Below the pieces are notes generated by a model, which made no database searches, was not told the DNA's origin, and worked only from the letters and a program-made list of their open reading frames with translations. A DNA stretch of 64,000 bases from Microbacterium sp. GCS4 (GTDB lineage: Bacteria > Actinomycetota > Actinomycetes > Actinomycetales > Microbacteriaceae): positions 186,001 through 250,000 of the forward strand of contig NZ_LGYE01000004.1 of the NCBI RefSeq assembly GCF_001262495.1, given 5' to 3'. Shown piece after piece: positions 54,091-63,819 of the stretch. The position numbers and the translations under genes were made by a program. Every line of letters starts with the position of its first letter. Within the stretch, counting starts at the first letter, position 1.

Positions 54091-55953
54091 GTGGTGAAGC
54101 ACGACACCGACCGAGCGATCGAGACCGTCCGCGCGAGCAGTCTGGAGACGGCGCGTCCGCGTCCGCAGCTCGTCCGCGACTCGTACCTCGAGATCGACGG
54201 GGAGTGGGGCTTCGCGCACGACGACACCGACCTCGGCCTCCGTGAGCGCTGGTACGACGGACGGCAGCTGCCCGACCGCATCCGCGTGCCCTTCCCGCCC
54301 GAGTCGCCCGCCTCCGGCATCGGCGCGACCGGCTTCCACCCCGTCGTCTGGTACCGCCGCGACCTCACGGACGCCGAGCTCGAGTCGATCGGCCACCGCG
54401 ACGGCGCCCGCGCGATCCTGCACTTCGGCGCCGTCGACTACCGGTCCACGGTGTGGGTCGACGGACGCACGGTCGGCGCGCACGAGGGCGGCCACACCCC
54501 CTTCGCCGTCGACATCACGGATGCGCTCGATCCGGCATCCGCATCGCACGTGATCGTCGTGCGCGCAGAGGACGACCCGCACGACCTCGCCCAGCCCCGC
54601 GGCAAGCAGGACTGGGAGGAGCACCCGCACACGATCTGGTACCACCGCACGACCGGCATCTGGCAGACCGTGTGGCTGGAATCGGTGGCCCCGCAGCACG
54701 TCACCGGCGTGAACTGGACGAGCGACCTGTCGGCCGGCACCGTCACGGTCGACGTCGCGCTGAAGAGCGCCGGGGACAGCGTCGTGCACGTGCGCATCGC
54801 CCACGAGGGGCGCGAGCTCGCCGCCGCGAGCGTGCGCGTGACCGGCGACACGACCGCGCTCACGCTGCCGCTCACGGGGCAGACCAACGGGCAGGGCTAC
54901 GAGCAGCTGCTGTGGCGTCCGGGTCAGCCGACCCTGCTCGACGCCTGGGTGAGCGTGGAGCAGGACGGCGTCGTGACGGATGCCGTCGCGAGCTACCTCG
55001 GGCTCCGCAGCGTCGCGTGGGCCGACGGCGCACTGCTGCTCAACGACCGTCCGGTCACGCTGCGCTCCGTGCTGAGCCAGGGGTACTGGCCCGAATCGCA
55101 CCTCACGGCGCCCTCGCCCGAGGCGCTGCGCCGCGAGGCGGAGCTGATCGCCGAGCTGGGCTTCAACTCCGTGCGCGTGCACCAGAAGATCGAGGACGAG
55201 CGGTTCCTGTACTGGGCCGACCGACTGGGACTCCTGGTCTGGGGCGAGATGGCGGCGACCTATACCTTCACGCCACGCGCGGTGCAGCGCACGACGGCGG
55301 AGTGGACCGAGGCCGTGATGCGCGACCGAGCCCACCCCAGCATCGTCACCTGGGTGCCGCTCAACGAGAGCTGGGGCGTGCAGCACATCGCCTCGCGCGC
55401 CGACCAGCGCGCCTTCGCCGAGGGGCTCTACCAGCTCACCAAGGCGCTCGACCCGACCAGGCCCGTCATCTCCAACGACGGCTGGGAGCTGGGCACCTCC
55501 GACCTGTGGACCCTGCACGACTACGAGGCCGACGGACGCGTGCTCGCCGACCGCTACGACGTGGACGAGCAGGCTCTGCGCGCCTACATCTCCGGCATCG
55601 GCCCCGCGGGGCGGCAGATCCGACTGCCGGGCACGACCGACGAGGGCCAGCCCGTGCTGCTCACCGAGTTCGGGGGCGTGAAGTGGGCGGTCGACGCGAG
55701 CCCCGACGACGCCTGGGGGTACTCGGAGGCCGCAGGCGCGGAGGACTACACGCGCATGATCGCCGACATCCTCGGCGCCGTGCAGTCCGGCACGCGCGGC
55801 CACCGCGGCCGGGCGCGCGGTCTGTCGGGCTGGTGCTGGACCCAGCTCACCGACACCATGCAGGAGCGCAACGGCCTGCTCACCGAGACGCGGGAGCCCA
55901 AGCTCCCCATCGAGACGCTCCGCTCCCTGATCCAGGGAACGCCGAGCGCCTGA
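54091..55953 (+). CDS. Glycoside hydrolase family 2 protein
   Basis: The 620-residue enzyme has the sugar-binding jelly roll (about residues 30-200, with GFHPVVWYRRDL and the HRTTGIWQTVWLE stretch), an immunoglobulin-like middle and a TIM barrel from about 310. The acid/base is Glu426 in PLNESWGV and the nucleophile is Glu526 in LLTEFGG. Family 2 includes beta-galactosidases, beta-glucuronidases and beta-mannosidases; which one cannot be read. GTG at 54091 has GAGGGAG eight bases upstream, while the longer frame from 53971 crosses the operators. No signal peptide, so it acts on imported sugar. Confidence 0.9.
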   Translation: MVKHDTDRAIETVRASSLETARPRPQLVRDSYLEIDGEWGFAHDDTDLGLRERWYDGRQLPDRIRVPFPPESPASGIGATGFHPVVWYRRDLTDAELESIGHRDGARAILHFGAVDYRSTVWVDGRTVGAHEGGHTPFAVDITDALDPASASHVIVVRAEDDPHDLAQPRGKQDWEEHPHTIWYHRTTGIWQTVWLESVAPQHVTGVNWTSDLSAGTVTVDVALKSAGDSVVHVRIAHEGRELAAASVRVTGDTTALTLPLTGQTNGQGYEQLLWRPGQPTLLDAWVSVEQDGVVTDAVASYLGLRSVAWADGALLLNDRPVTLRSVLSQGYWPESHLTAPSPEALRREAELIAELGFNSVRVHQKIEDERFLYWADRLGLLVWGEMAATYTFTPRAVQRTTAEWTEAVMRDRAHPSIVTWVPLNESWGVQHIASRADQRAFAEGLYQLTKALDPTRPVISNDGWELGTSDLWTLHDYEADGRVLADRYDVDEQALRAYISGIGPAGRQIRLPGTTDEGQPVLLTEFGGVKWAVDASPDDAWGYSEAAGAEDYTRMIADILGAVQSGTRGHRGRARGLSGWCWTQLTDTMQERNGLLTETREPKLPIETLRSLIQGTPSA

Positions 55954-55995
55954 CCCCCTACCCGAACGCACAGCCACTCAATGAGGAGAATCCAC

Positions 55996-57306
55996 ATGAC
56001 CAAGAAGAGACTGCCCGCCCTGGTCGCCCTCGCGGGCGCCGTCACGCTCGTGCTCGCCGGATGCGGCGGGGGAGGGGGCTCGAACGCCGCCCCCGAGGAC
56101 ATCACGTTCGACGAGGACACCACCGCCGAGATCAGCTTCTCGTGGTGGGGCAACGAGGACCGCGCCGATCGCTTCGAGCAGGTCGTCGCGCTGTTCAACG
56201 AGCAGTACCCGAACGTCGAGGTCGTGCGGAACTTCAACGCCTGGGGCGACTACTGGACCGCCCGCAACACGGAGGCCGCGGGCAAATCGCTCCCGGACGT
56301 CGTGATGATGGATGCCGGCTACCTCGGCGAGTACGCGAGCAAGGGCCTCCTGGCCGACCTCTCGCCCTACCGCGACTCGCTGCTGCCGCTCGACGGCATC
56401 ACCGACCAGGTGCTGGGTTCCGGCACGGTCGACGACCAGCTCGTCGGCGTCCCCCTCGGTACGAACGCCTGGTCGATGATGTACAACAAGGACCTCCTCG
56501 ACCAGTACGGCATCGACTACCCGACCGACGACATGACGTGGGATGAGCTCGACGACTTCATCCTCGAGGTCAACGCCGCGGGCGCGGCATCCGATCCGAA
56601 GATCTACGGCGCCGAGGACTACACGGGCGGACTGCCGAACTTCATCTACCACTTGATGCAGTCGGGCAATGCCGTGTTCGAGGAGGACGGTACGCCCGCG
56701 TTCGACGAGGACGACGTGGTCGACTACCTCGACAGCGCATCGTCGCTGCGTGAGGACGGGGAGTTCTACCCGGTCGAGCGCAGCGTCGCGCTGTCGCCGA
56801 GCGGCGGGTTCCTGGCCGGCGAGGCCGCGATCTGGTTCAACTTCTCGACCACGGTCCTGCAGGGCATGACGGATGCCGGCACCGAGAACATCGGCATGGT
56901 GCAGCCGCCGCTCGAGAAGGGCGAGAAGGAGCACGTGCTCGCGCCCAAGCCGAGCATGCTGCTCAGCGTCGCGAAGAACTCCGACCAGCAGCAGGCCGCC
57001 GCGGCGTTCGTGAACTTCCTCACCACCTCGCCCGAGGTCGCGAAGGTCTTCGGCACCTCGCTCGGCACGCCTCCCACCGAGGAGGGTCGCGCGGCGATCG
57101 ACCAGACCCCGGCCGACACCGTGAACCTCGACTACCTCGCCTCGGTCGACGACGAGCTCACCGCCAGCTACCCGATCCTGCCCGCGGGCTACGGCACGAT
57201 CGAGGCCAAGTGGGGCGAGCTGCACGAGCAGCTGCGTTACGGCGACCTGACGACGAAGCAGTTCGCGCAGGAGCTGTTCTCCGAGATCTCGCTGGTCCTC
57301 GGCTGA
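55996..57306 (+). CDS. Carbohydrate ABC substrate-binding lipoprotein
   Basis: The 436-residue family 1 solute-binding protein has a lipobox ending at Cys23 (LVLAGC), a glycine linker, and the typical SFSWWGNEDRADRF opening near residues 48-61. Further landmarks are YNKDLLDQYGI near 163-173 and GGFLAGEAAIWFNFS near 273-287. GAGGAG six bases before ATG 55996 supports the start. It lies 42 bases after the glycosidase gene in the same LacI-controlled operon and should bind the oligosaccharide that enzyme cleaves. Confidence 0.93.
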   Translation: MTKKRLPALVALAGAVTLVLAGCGGGGGSNAAPEDITFDEDTTAEISFSWWGNEDRADRFEQVVALFNEQYPNVEVVRNFNAWGDYWTARNTEAAGKSLPDVVMMDAGYLGEYASKGLLADLSPYRDSLLPLDGITDQVLGSGTVDDQLVGVPLGTNAWSMMYNKDLLDQYGIDYPTDDMTWDELDDFILEVNAAGAASDPKIYGAEDYTGGLPNFIYHLMQSGNAVFEEDGTPAFDEDDVVDYLDSASSLREDGEFYPVERSVALSPSGGFLAGEAAIWFNFSTTVLQGMTDAGTENIGMVQPPLEKGEKEHVLAPKPSMLLSVAKNSDQQQAAAAFVNFLTTSPEVAKVFGTSLGTPPTEEGRAAIDQTPADTVNLDYLASVDDELTASYPILPAGYGTIEAKWGELHEQLRYGDLTTKQFAQELFSEISLVLG

Positions 57307-57366
57307 CCCTCACGCACGACCTGCCGCACGGGCGCGCCCGGCTGCAGGAGGAAGGATGACACCCTC

Positions 57367-58314
57367 ATGACTGCTCCTGCAGCCACCGCCGCCCCGGTCC
57401 GGGCGCGCACGAAGAACGTGCGCGCCCGGCGGGAGACGCGCGCGGGCTACATGTTCCTCAGCCCCTGGCTGATCGGCTTCTTCGCGCTGACCGCCGGCCC
57501 GATGGTCGCGTCGCTCGCGCTGTCGTTCACGGACTACAACCTCTTCAACGATCCCGAGTTCGTCGGCCTCGACAACTACACGCGGATGCTGACCGACCCG
57601 AACTTTCTCCAGGCGGTCAAGGTCACCGGCATCTACGTGCTCGTCGGCACCCCGCTCAAGCTCGTCGCCGCTCTTGGGGTCGCGATGCTGCTGAACGCGC
57701 CGCGTCGCGGTCAGGGCTTTTACCGGTCGGCGTTCTACCTGCCGTCGCTCATCGGCGGCAGCGTGTCGATCGCGATCGTCTGGAAGGCGATGTTCATCGA
57801 CAACGGGATCGTGGCCCAGATCGGTTCGTTCTTCGGCGGACCGCCCGCGTCGGAGGGAGGCTGGGTCGGCGATCCCGCTCGCACGCTGCCGCTGCTCATC
57901 CTGCTGACGGTGTGGCAGTTCGGCGCGCCGATGGTGATCTTCCTCGCCGGGCTCAAGCAGGTGCCGGCGGAGCTCTACGAAGCGGCATCCGTCGACGGCG
58001 CAGGCCCCGTGCGGCGCTTCTTCTCGATCACGATCCCGATGCTGTCGCCCGTGCTGTTCTTCAACCTGCTGCTCGAGACGATCCACGCCTTCCAGGTGTT
58101 CAACTCGGCGTACATCATCTCCAACGGCAGCGGAGGGCCAGCGGGGTCGACGCTCTTCTACACGCTGTACCTGTACCTGCGCGGCTTCCGCGACTTCCAG
58201 ATGGGGTACGCCTCGGCCATGGCCTGGGTGCTCGTGATCGCCGTCGGCATCGTCACGATCATCCTGTTCCGCAGCTCGAAGGCCTGGGTCCACTACGCGG
58301 GAGACGAGAGATGA
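57367..58314 (+). CDS. Carbohydrate ABC permease, MalF/UgpA type
   Basis: This 315-residue inner-membrane protein has six predicted helices. YMFLSPWLIGFFALTAGPM opens the first, FTDYNLFNDPEFVGLDNYTRM follows, and the EAA motif (ELYEAASVDGAGPVRRFFSITIPML) lies near residues 202-226. It is the first of two permeases, overlapping the second by ATGA. Confidence 0.94.
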   Translation: MTAPAATAAPVRARTKNVRARRETRAGYMFLSPWLIGFFALTAGPMVASLALSFTDYNLFNDPEFVGLDNYTRMLTDPNFLQAVKVTGIYVLVGTPLKLVAALGVAMLLNAPRRGQGFYRSAFYLPSLIGGSVSIAIVWKAMFIDNGIVAQIGSFFGGPPASEGGWVGDPARTLPLLILLTVWQFGAPMVIFLAGLKQVPAELYEAASVDGAGPVRRFFSITIPMLSPVLFFNLLLETIHAFQVFNSAYIISNGSGGPAGSTLFYTLYLYLRGFRDFQMGYASAMAWVLVIAVGIVTIILFRSSKAWVHYAGDER

Positions 58315-59231
58315 CCACGACCGTCACGCACACCGAGCTCATCACGACCGATCCGGCCCAGGGCGGGCGACGCCGCCCGGGTGTCGGCCACCGTCGGCGG
58401 AGCGCTCTCCGCTCGACCGTCTTCCATGTCCTGACGATCGCCGTGCTGGTGGTGATCCTGTACCCGGCCGTGTGGATGGTGATGTCGTCGTTCAAGCCGG
58501 GCAACGAGATCATCGGCTCGGTGAGCCTCATTCCCGAGAGCTTCTCTTTCGACAACTACGCCAAGGCGCTGTCGGGCATCGGCGGGGTCTCGTTCTGGAC
58601 CTTCGTGGTGAACTCGCTGATCCTCGCGGTGGCCTCGGTGCTCGGCGTGGTGCTGTCGTGCTCGATCACGGCGTACGCGTTCGCGCGGATCCGGTTCCGC
58701 GGCAGCAAGCTCTTCTTCCTCTGCATGATCGCGACCATGCTGCTGCCGTTCCACGTCGTGATCATCCCGCAGTACATCGTGTTCAACCAGCTCGACATGA
58801 TCAACACCTACTGGCCGCTGCTGCTGGGCAAGTTCCTCGCGGCCGACGCGTTCTTCGTGTTCCTGATGATCCAGTTCATCCGCGGGTTGCCGCGCGAACT
58901 CGACGAGGCGGCCCGCATCGACGGCGCCGGTCACGTGCGCACGTTCGCGTACGTGATCCTGCCGCTCATGAAGCCCGCCCTCGTGACGAGTTCGATCTTC
59001 GCGTTCATCTGGTCGTGGAACGACTTCTTCGGACCGCTGCTCTACCTCAAGGATCCGGGCATGTACACGATGCCGCTCGCGCTGCGCCTGTACGTCGACC
59101 AGACCTCCACGAGCGACTACGGTGCGCAGATGGCCATGGCGATCCTCGCGCTGCTGCCCGTCGTGCTGTTCTTCCTCGCGTTCCAGCGCTACCTGGTGTC
59201 GGGCGTCGCGACCGAGGGGCTCAAGGGATGA
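58311..59231 (+). CDS. Carbohydrate ABC permease, MalG type
   Basis: The 306-residue partner permease has a basic N-terminus, six helices, VWMVMSSFKPGNEI near residues 54-67 and the EAA loop ELDEAARIDGAGHVRTFAYVILPLM near 196-220. Overlaps both neighbours (ATGA at each end). No ATPase gene follows, so a shared ATPase encoded elsewhere must power it. Confidence 0.94.
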   Translation: MTTTVTHTELITTDPAQGGRRRPGVGHRRRSALRSTVFHVLTIAVLVVILYPAVWMVMSSFKPGNEIIGSVSLIPESFSFDNYAKALSGIGGVSFWTFVVNSLILAVASVLGVVLSCSITAYAFARIRFRGSKLFFLCMIATMLLPFHVVIIPQYIVFNQLDMINTYWPLLLGKFLAADAFFVFLMIQFIRGLPRELDEAARIDGAGHVRTFAYVILPLMKPALVTSSIFAFIWSWNDFFGPLLYLKDPGMYTMPLALRLYVDQTSTSDYGAQMAMAILALLPVVLFFLAFQRYLVSGVATEGLKG

Positions 59232-59836
59232 GCGGGGTGCGGTCACGCGCTCGGCGCGAGTCCGCGGCGTTCGGCGGGGCGCGGCTCGGCGCGTTCGGGG
59301 AGATGCTCGTCGTGGGCCTCGGCGTCGCGGCGCTGTCGCTGCCGCTGGTCACGATCGTCCCGGCGGTCGCGGCCGGGGCGCGGCACCTCGACGCGCACCT
59401 CGAGCACGAGACCGATTCCGTGCGGCGTCTGCTGACGCTCGGTTGGCAGGCGATCCGCTCGGGATGGTGGTTCGGTGCGGCATCCGTCGTCGTGGTGGGG
59501 ATGCTGCTGCTCAACGCTCTCGCGGGAATGCAGGGGCTGCTGCCCGGCGGTACCGCACTCGGGATTGTGAGCGGAGTGCTGGCGGCGGTCGTCGCGCTCG
59601 CCGCGCTGCGTACAGCGGCGCTGTGGGAGCCGGGTGCTCGGTGGGGCGCGCTGTGGAAGGCCGGTCGCGACCTCCTGCTCGACGATCCGATCGGCGACGT
59701 GCTCGTGCTCCTCGGACTGGGCGTGAGCGTGGTGGTGGTGTGGATGCTGCCGCCGCTGATCGTGATCGCGCCGGGTCTCGTCGTCGTGGCGCTCGTGGCC
59801 GCGGAGCGGCGACGCCGGGGTGTGGTCGCCACCTGA
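59228..59836 (+). CDS. DUF624-like membrane protein
   Basis: The 202-residue protein has four to five hydrophobic segments (about residues 25-50, 82-100, 107-125, 155-185) and conserved spacing like YesL/DUF624 proteins, which sit at the end of carbohydrate ABC operons in Gram-positives. The match is by context and topology, not a clear motif. It is coupled to the MalG-type permease by ATGA. Its role in such operons is unknown. Confidence 0.7.
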   Translation: MSGVRSRARRESAAFGGARLGAFGEMLVVGLGVAALSLPLVTIVPAVAAGARHLDAHLEHETDSVRRLLTLGWQAIRSGWWFGAASVVVVGMLLLNALAGMQGLLPGGTALGIVSGVLAAVVALAALRTAALWEPGARWGALWKAGRDLLLDDPIGDVLVLLGLGVSVVVVWMLPPLIVIAPGLVVVALVAAERRRRGVVAT

Positions 59837-59895
59837 CTCGGGGTGCCGCCTGAGCCGGGCAGAGACGCGGATGGCGCGCGCAGACGCGTGGTGGA

Positions 59896-59914
59896 TAAGC
59901 TTAGGCAACCCTTA
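59896..59914. promoter_or_regulatory. DtxR/IdeR-type iron box
   Basis: TAAGCTTAGGCAACCCTTA matches the DtxR consensus TWAGGTWAGSCTWACCTWA at 16 of 19 positions by my count. It lies 22 bases before the start of the metal importer operon, where a ferrous-iron-bound repressor would block transcription. Confidence 0.82.
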
Positions 59915-59935
59915 TCTCGACTGACAGGTTCCGCC

Positions 59936-60979
59936 ATGCCCCGCATCCGTACCCGGGCCTTCGCCGCCCTCCTCGCCGCCGTCGCGACCGCGGCCGCCCT
60001 CACCGCCTGCAGCCCTGCGACCGACGGCGCCGACGCCGACCTGCCCGAGGTCGCCGCCGACGCCTTCCCCGTCACGGTCGAGCACGCCTACGGCGAGACG
60101 ACGATCTCCGAGCAGCCGAAGCGCGTCGTCTCGGTCGGCTACACCGAGCAGGACACCCTGTGGGCGCTCGGCGTGAAGCCGGTCGGCGTGACCGACTGGT
60201 ACGGCGACTACGACTTCGCCTCCTGGCCGTGGGCGGACGATGCCCGCGGAGACTCCGAGCCCGAGGTCCTCACCACGAGCGACGGACTCGACTTCGAGGC
60301 GATCGCGCTGCTCGAGCCCGACCTCATCATCGGCACGAACGCCGGCATGACCGAGGAGGACTTCGACCGGCTCTCCGAGATCGCGCCGACCGTCGCCCAC
60401 TCGGGCGACTACTCCATGTACTTCGAGCCGTGGGACGTGCAGACCCTGCAGATCGGCAAGGCCGTCGGCCTCGAGGACGAAGCGCAGGAGCTGGTCGACG
60501 GCATCGAGGAGCAGTTCGCGGATGCCGCGGCCGCGCACCCCGAGTTCTCCGGCACGCCGGCCGTGTTCCTGCAGAACGCGATCTACGACGGTTCGGCCAT
60601 CGCCTACCAGGACGGCCTCAGCACCGACTTCCTCACCGACCTCGGCTTCACGATCCCCGCCGACATCGACGCGTACGCGCCTGAGGACGAGTCCGGCGGC
60701 CAGGCCTACATCCCGGTCGAGAACCTCGACGTGCTGAACGCCGCGGATGTGCTCATCTGGGGCACCGAGAAGGAAGAGGACGTCACCGCGCTCGAGGGCG
60801 AGGCCTTCGTGACCGCGCTCCGCGCCATGCAGAGCGGGTCCGTCGTGTACACCGACGGCGTGACCGCCGGGGCGATCTACTTCACCTCGCCGCTGAGCCT
60901 GCCCTACGTGCTCGACGCACTCGTGCCCGCCCTGAGCGACGCGGTCGCCGGCAACGGACCGGCGCGCACCGCCGAGTGA
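59936..60979 (+). CDS. Iron-siderophore ABC substrate-binding lipoprotein
   Basis: The 347-residue protein belongs to the FecB/FepB class III binding proteins. The signal peptide ends at the lipobox LTAC with Cys25. RVVSVGYTEQDTLWALGVKPVGV near residues 64-86 and LEPDLIIGTNAG near 126-137 are typical. The iron box directly upstream supports iron-siderophore or haem uptake. Its stop overlaps the next gene's GTG start. Confidence 0.93.
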   Translation: MPRIRTRAFAALLAAVATAAALTACSPATDGADADLPEVAADAFPVTVEHAYGETTISEQPKRVVSVGYTEQDTLWALGVKPVGVTDWYGDYDFASWPWADDARGDSEPEVLTTSDGLDFEAIALLEPDLIIGTNAGMTEEDFDRLSEIAPTVAHSGDYSMYFEPWDVQTLQIGKAVGLEDEAQELVDGIEEQFADAAAAHPEFSGTPAVFLQNAIYDGSAIAYQDGLSTDFLTDLGFTIPADIDAYAPEDESGGQAYIPVENLDVLNAADVLIWGTEKEEDVTALEGEAFVTALRAMQSGSVVYTDGVTAGAIYFTSPLSLPYVLDALVPALSDAVAGNGPARTAE

Positions 60980-62007
60980 CGACGGCCGCACGCACGACAC
61001 GCGATCCGCGCCGGCACTCCGCCGCGCGGATCGCGCTCGTCGTCGTGCTCGCGTTCCTCGCGCTCGCCGCCGCTGCCGTGGTCGGGCTCGCCGTCGGCAC
61101 CAAGATGATCGGTCTCGGCACGGTCGTCGACGCCGTCACGCGCTTCGACGGCAGCGACCTGCAGCTCGTCGTGCGTGAATCGCGGATCCCCCGGACCGTT
61201 CTCGGCATCGTGGTCGGTCTCGCGCTCGGCGCCGCCGGGGCCGTGATGCAGGCGCTCACCCGGAACGCGCTCGCCGACCCCGGCATCCTGGGGGTCAACG
61301 CCGGAGCCTCGGTCGCCGTGGCCCTCGCCGTCGCAGCGCTCGGGGTGAGCGACTTCCCGCACCTCATGCTGTTCGCGCTGCTCGGGGCCCTCATCGCGAC
61401 GATCGGCGTCGTGCTTCTCGGCGCCGCGGGCGGCGGAAGCCCGGTGACGCTCGTGCTCTCAGGCGTCGCGCTCGCCGCGGTGCTCGGCGGCATCACGACG
61501 GCCCTGGTGCTGCTCAACCCGACCGCGTTCCTGCAGATGCGCAGCTGGGAGTCCGGAGCCCTCGCCGGACGCGACCTCTCGCTGCTCGCCTTCGCGGGGC
61601 CTGCGATCGCGCTCGGGCTCGTGATCGCCCTGCTCATGACGCGCAGCCTCGACGTGCTCGCCCTGGGCGACGACACCGCCGCCGCGCTCGGTGTGAAGAT
61701 CGGCCCCCTGCGCACCGCCGCGGTCGTGGCGATCACGCTGCTGGCAGGCACCGCCACCGCGCTGGCCGGTCCCGTCGCGTTCCTCGGTCTCGCGGCCCCG
61801 CACATCGCGCGCGGCTTCGCAGGCTCCTCGCAGAAGGTCGTCGTGCCGCTGGCCGCTGTGATCGGGGCGATCGTGGTCGTGCTCGGCGATGTCGTCGGAC
61901 GCGTGATCATCGCGCCGCAGGAGGTGCCCGTCGGCATCGTCATGGCCTTCGTGGCCGCACCCTTCCTGATCGTGATCGGCCGCAGGAAGAAGCCGGTGCA
62001 GCTGTGA
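60976..62007 (+). CDS. FecCD-family iron transport permease
   Basis: The 343-residue permease has about ten helices and FecCD landmarks: RIPRTVLGIVVGLALGAAGAVMQALTRNALADPGILGVNAGA near residues 72-113 (in segments), and the C-terminal GPVAFLGLAAPHIAR near 262-276 that contacts the ATPase. Starts with GTG overlapping the binding-protein stop (GTGA) and overlaps the second permease the same way. Confidence 0.95.
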   Translation: MTTAARTTRDPRRHSAARIALVVVLAFLALAAAAVVGLAVGTKMIGLGTVVDAVTRFDGSDLQLVVRESRIPRTVLGIVVGLALGAAGAVMQALTRNALADPGILGVNAGASVAVALAVAALGVSDFPHLMLFALLGALIATIGVVLLGAAGGGSPVTLVLSGVALAAVLGGITTALVLLNPTAFLQMRSWESGALAGRDLSLLAFAGPAIALGLVIALLMTRSLDVLALGDDTAAALGVKIGPLRTAAVVAITLLAGTATALAGPVAFLGLAAPHIARGFAGSSQKVVVPLAAVIGAIVVVLGDVVGRVIIAPQEVPVGIVMAFVAAPFLIVIGRRKKPVQL

Positions 62008-63050
62008 CCGTCTCCGGCCGCACCGCCGCGGATGCCCGCAGCGTCATCCGCCGAGCCCGCCGCCCGCTGGACCGCCGGGGTCGCATCGCGATGGCCGCGC
62101 TGGTCGCCGCACTGGTCGTGTCGTTCCTCGCGAGCCTCTCGATCGGCGACACCGTGCTCTCGCCGATCCGGGTGGTGCAGGCGCTGTTCGAGACGCACGG
62201 CGGCGTGCGGATGGTCGTGGTCGACTGGCGGCTCCCGCGCGCGCTCGCCGCCGTGGTGTTCGGCGCCGCGCTCGCCCTGTCGGGCACGATCTTCCAGACC
62301 ATCACACGCAACCCGCTCGGCAGCCCGGATGTGATCGGCCTCACGACCGGTGCCTACACCGGCGCGCTGCTCGTCATCACGACGGGTGGGGCCTCGCAGT
62401 TCAGCGTGGCCATCGGTGCGATCCTCGGCGGATTCGCGACCGCCGGGCTCGTCGCCCTGCTCGTCGCCGGCCGCGGTGCTCTCGGCTACCGCATCGTGAT
62501 CGTCGGTATCGGGGTCAGCGCGGTGCTCGCCGCCCTCAACGCCTGGATGCTGCTGCGCGCTCGACTGGAGGTCGCGATCTCCGCCGCGATCTGGGGTGCC
62601 GGATCGCTCAATGGCGTCGGGTGGACGCAGGCGGCACTGCCGATCCTCGTGGTCCTCGGGCTTCTCGTGCTGCTCGCGTGCGCGCGCCGCGGGCTGTGGC
62701 TCGTCGAGCTCGGCGACGACCTCGGCTCCGCACTCGGTGGTCGGATGCCGCTGACGAAGGCGGCGCTCGTGGCGATCGCGGTCGGCCTCACCGGCGTCGT
62801 GACGGCCGTGGCGGGGCCGATCGCGTTCATCGCGCTCGCCGCCCCGCACCTGGCGCGGCTCGTCGTGCGGAACGGAACGGCGCACCTGGTGGCCACCGCG
62901 CTCATGGGTGCGACGCTGCTGTCGCTCGCCGACATCATCGGGCAGAACGCGGTGCCGAAGCACGCGCTCCCCGTCGGCGTCGTGACCCTCGTGCTGGGCG
63001 GCGTGTACCTCATCTACCTCGTGATCCGCACCGCCCGGCGGCGCCCGTAG
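62004..63050 (+). CDS. FecCD-family iron transport permease
   Basis: The 348-residue partner permease shows WRLPRALAAVVFGAALALSG near residues 75-94, NPLGSPDVIGLTTGA near 104-118 and GPIAFIALAAPHLAR near 271-285. GTG start at 62004. No ATPase gene follows: the next gene faces the other way after a terminator, so the operon depends on an ATPase from elsewhere. Confidence 0.95.
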   Translation: MTVSGRTAADARSVIRRARRPLDRRGRIAMAALVAALVVSFLASLSIGDTVLSPIRVVQALFETHGGVRMVVVDWRLPRALAAVVFGAALALSGTIFQTITRNPLGSPDVIGLTTGAYTGALLVITTGGASQFSVAIGAILGGFATAGLVALLVAGRGALGYRIVIVGIGVSAVLAALNAWMLLRARLEVAISAAIWGAGSLNGVGWTQAALPILVVLGLLVLLACARRGLWLVELGDDLGSALGGRMPLTKAALVAIAVGLTGVVTAVAGPIAFIALAAPHLARLVVRNGTAHLVATALMGATLLSLADIIGQNAVPKHALPVGVVTLVLGGVYLIYLVIRTARRRP

Positions 63051-63071
63051 CCCGGCACTCATAGACGCAGA

Positions 63072-63103
63072 GAGGGCCGAGGCACATCGTGCCCCGGCCC
63101 TCC
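63072..63103. terminator. Bidirectional terminator after the iron operon
   Basis: GAGGGCCG-A-GGCAC (from 63072) pairs with GTGCC-CC-GGCCCTC (to about 63102) around an ATC loop, between convergent genes. Confidence 0.85.
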
Positions 63104-63117
63104 TCGTCGCGCTCCGA

Positions 63118-63819
63118 TCAGATCGGGGCGACGATGTCCTGCTTGGCGTCCCACTCGGTGATCTCGAGCGAGGTCTCGATGGACTGACCGGCGGCCTCGG
63201 TGGCGCCGGTGGTCGCGAGCACGACGTAATCGGGGGTGACCTCGTAGGTCATGTCGACCGAGACACCGTCCTGCTCCATCGTGCCGGTGAGGATGTACAC
63301 GTCCTGACCCAGGCGCGAGCCCGTGCCGGTCACCGTGAACTCGCCGGAGAGGCCGGCGGCCGCGACCGCCGGGTCTGCCTCGTTCGCGGTCGCCGCGGCC
63401 TGGCTGAGGCCGGCGACGATCGGGTCGGACGAGTTCGCGTCCGCGACCTGCCACTCGCTCGTCGACGACTTGACCCAGGCGTCGTCGCCGATCACGACGA
63501 CGGAGCCCATCGGCGTCGACCACGCGACGGCCTCGGTCGCCGGGTCGTACTGAGCAGTGGTCTCCATGCCGAGCACCGTCATCTTGGCCGCATAGCCCTC
63601 GGTGTCGGTCATCGCCTCAGTGATGCAGGTGCCGAGCTCGGTCCCGTCGACGGTCGCGCCCTCGGTGAGCTCGGGGCAGTCGGACGAGGGTGCCGTGGTC
63701 TCCTCGGTGGTGCTGGTGGACGTGTCGTCCTTGGGCTCCTCGGCGGCCGGAGCCGAACAGCCGGTGAGCATGATGGCGGCGGCCAGGACGATCCCGGCGC
63801 CGATCTTGGTGACGCGCAT
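63118..63819 (-). CDS. Secreted lipoprotein of unknown function
   Basis: The 233-residue protein has a lipoprotein signal with lipobox MLTGC (Cys21), a Thr/Glu/Ser-rich linker to about residue 45, and a beta-strand-rich domain (ATVDGTELGTCITEAM, then SVVVIGDDAWVKSS and GSRLGQDVYILTGTME). The layout resembles LppX/LprG-type lipoproteins but the match is not firm. Two ATGs compete (63825 and 63819); the second has GGGGG at a better distance. It is convergent with the iron operon. Confidence 0.8.
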   Translation of the reverse strand: MRVTKIGAGIVLAAAIMLTGCSAPAAEEPKDDTSTSTTEETTAPSSDCPELTEGATVDGTELGTCITEAMTDTEGYAAKMTVLGMETTAQYDPATEAVAWSTPMGSVVVIGDDAWVKSSTSEWQVADANSSDPIVAGLSQAAATANEADPAVAAAGLSGEFTVTGTGSRLGQDVYILTGTMEQDGVSVDMTYEVTPDYVVLATTGATEAAGQSIETSLEITEWDAKQDIVAPI

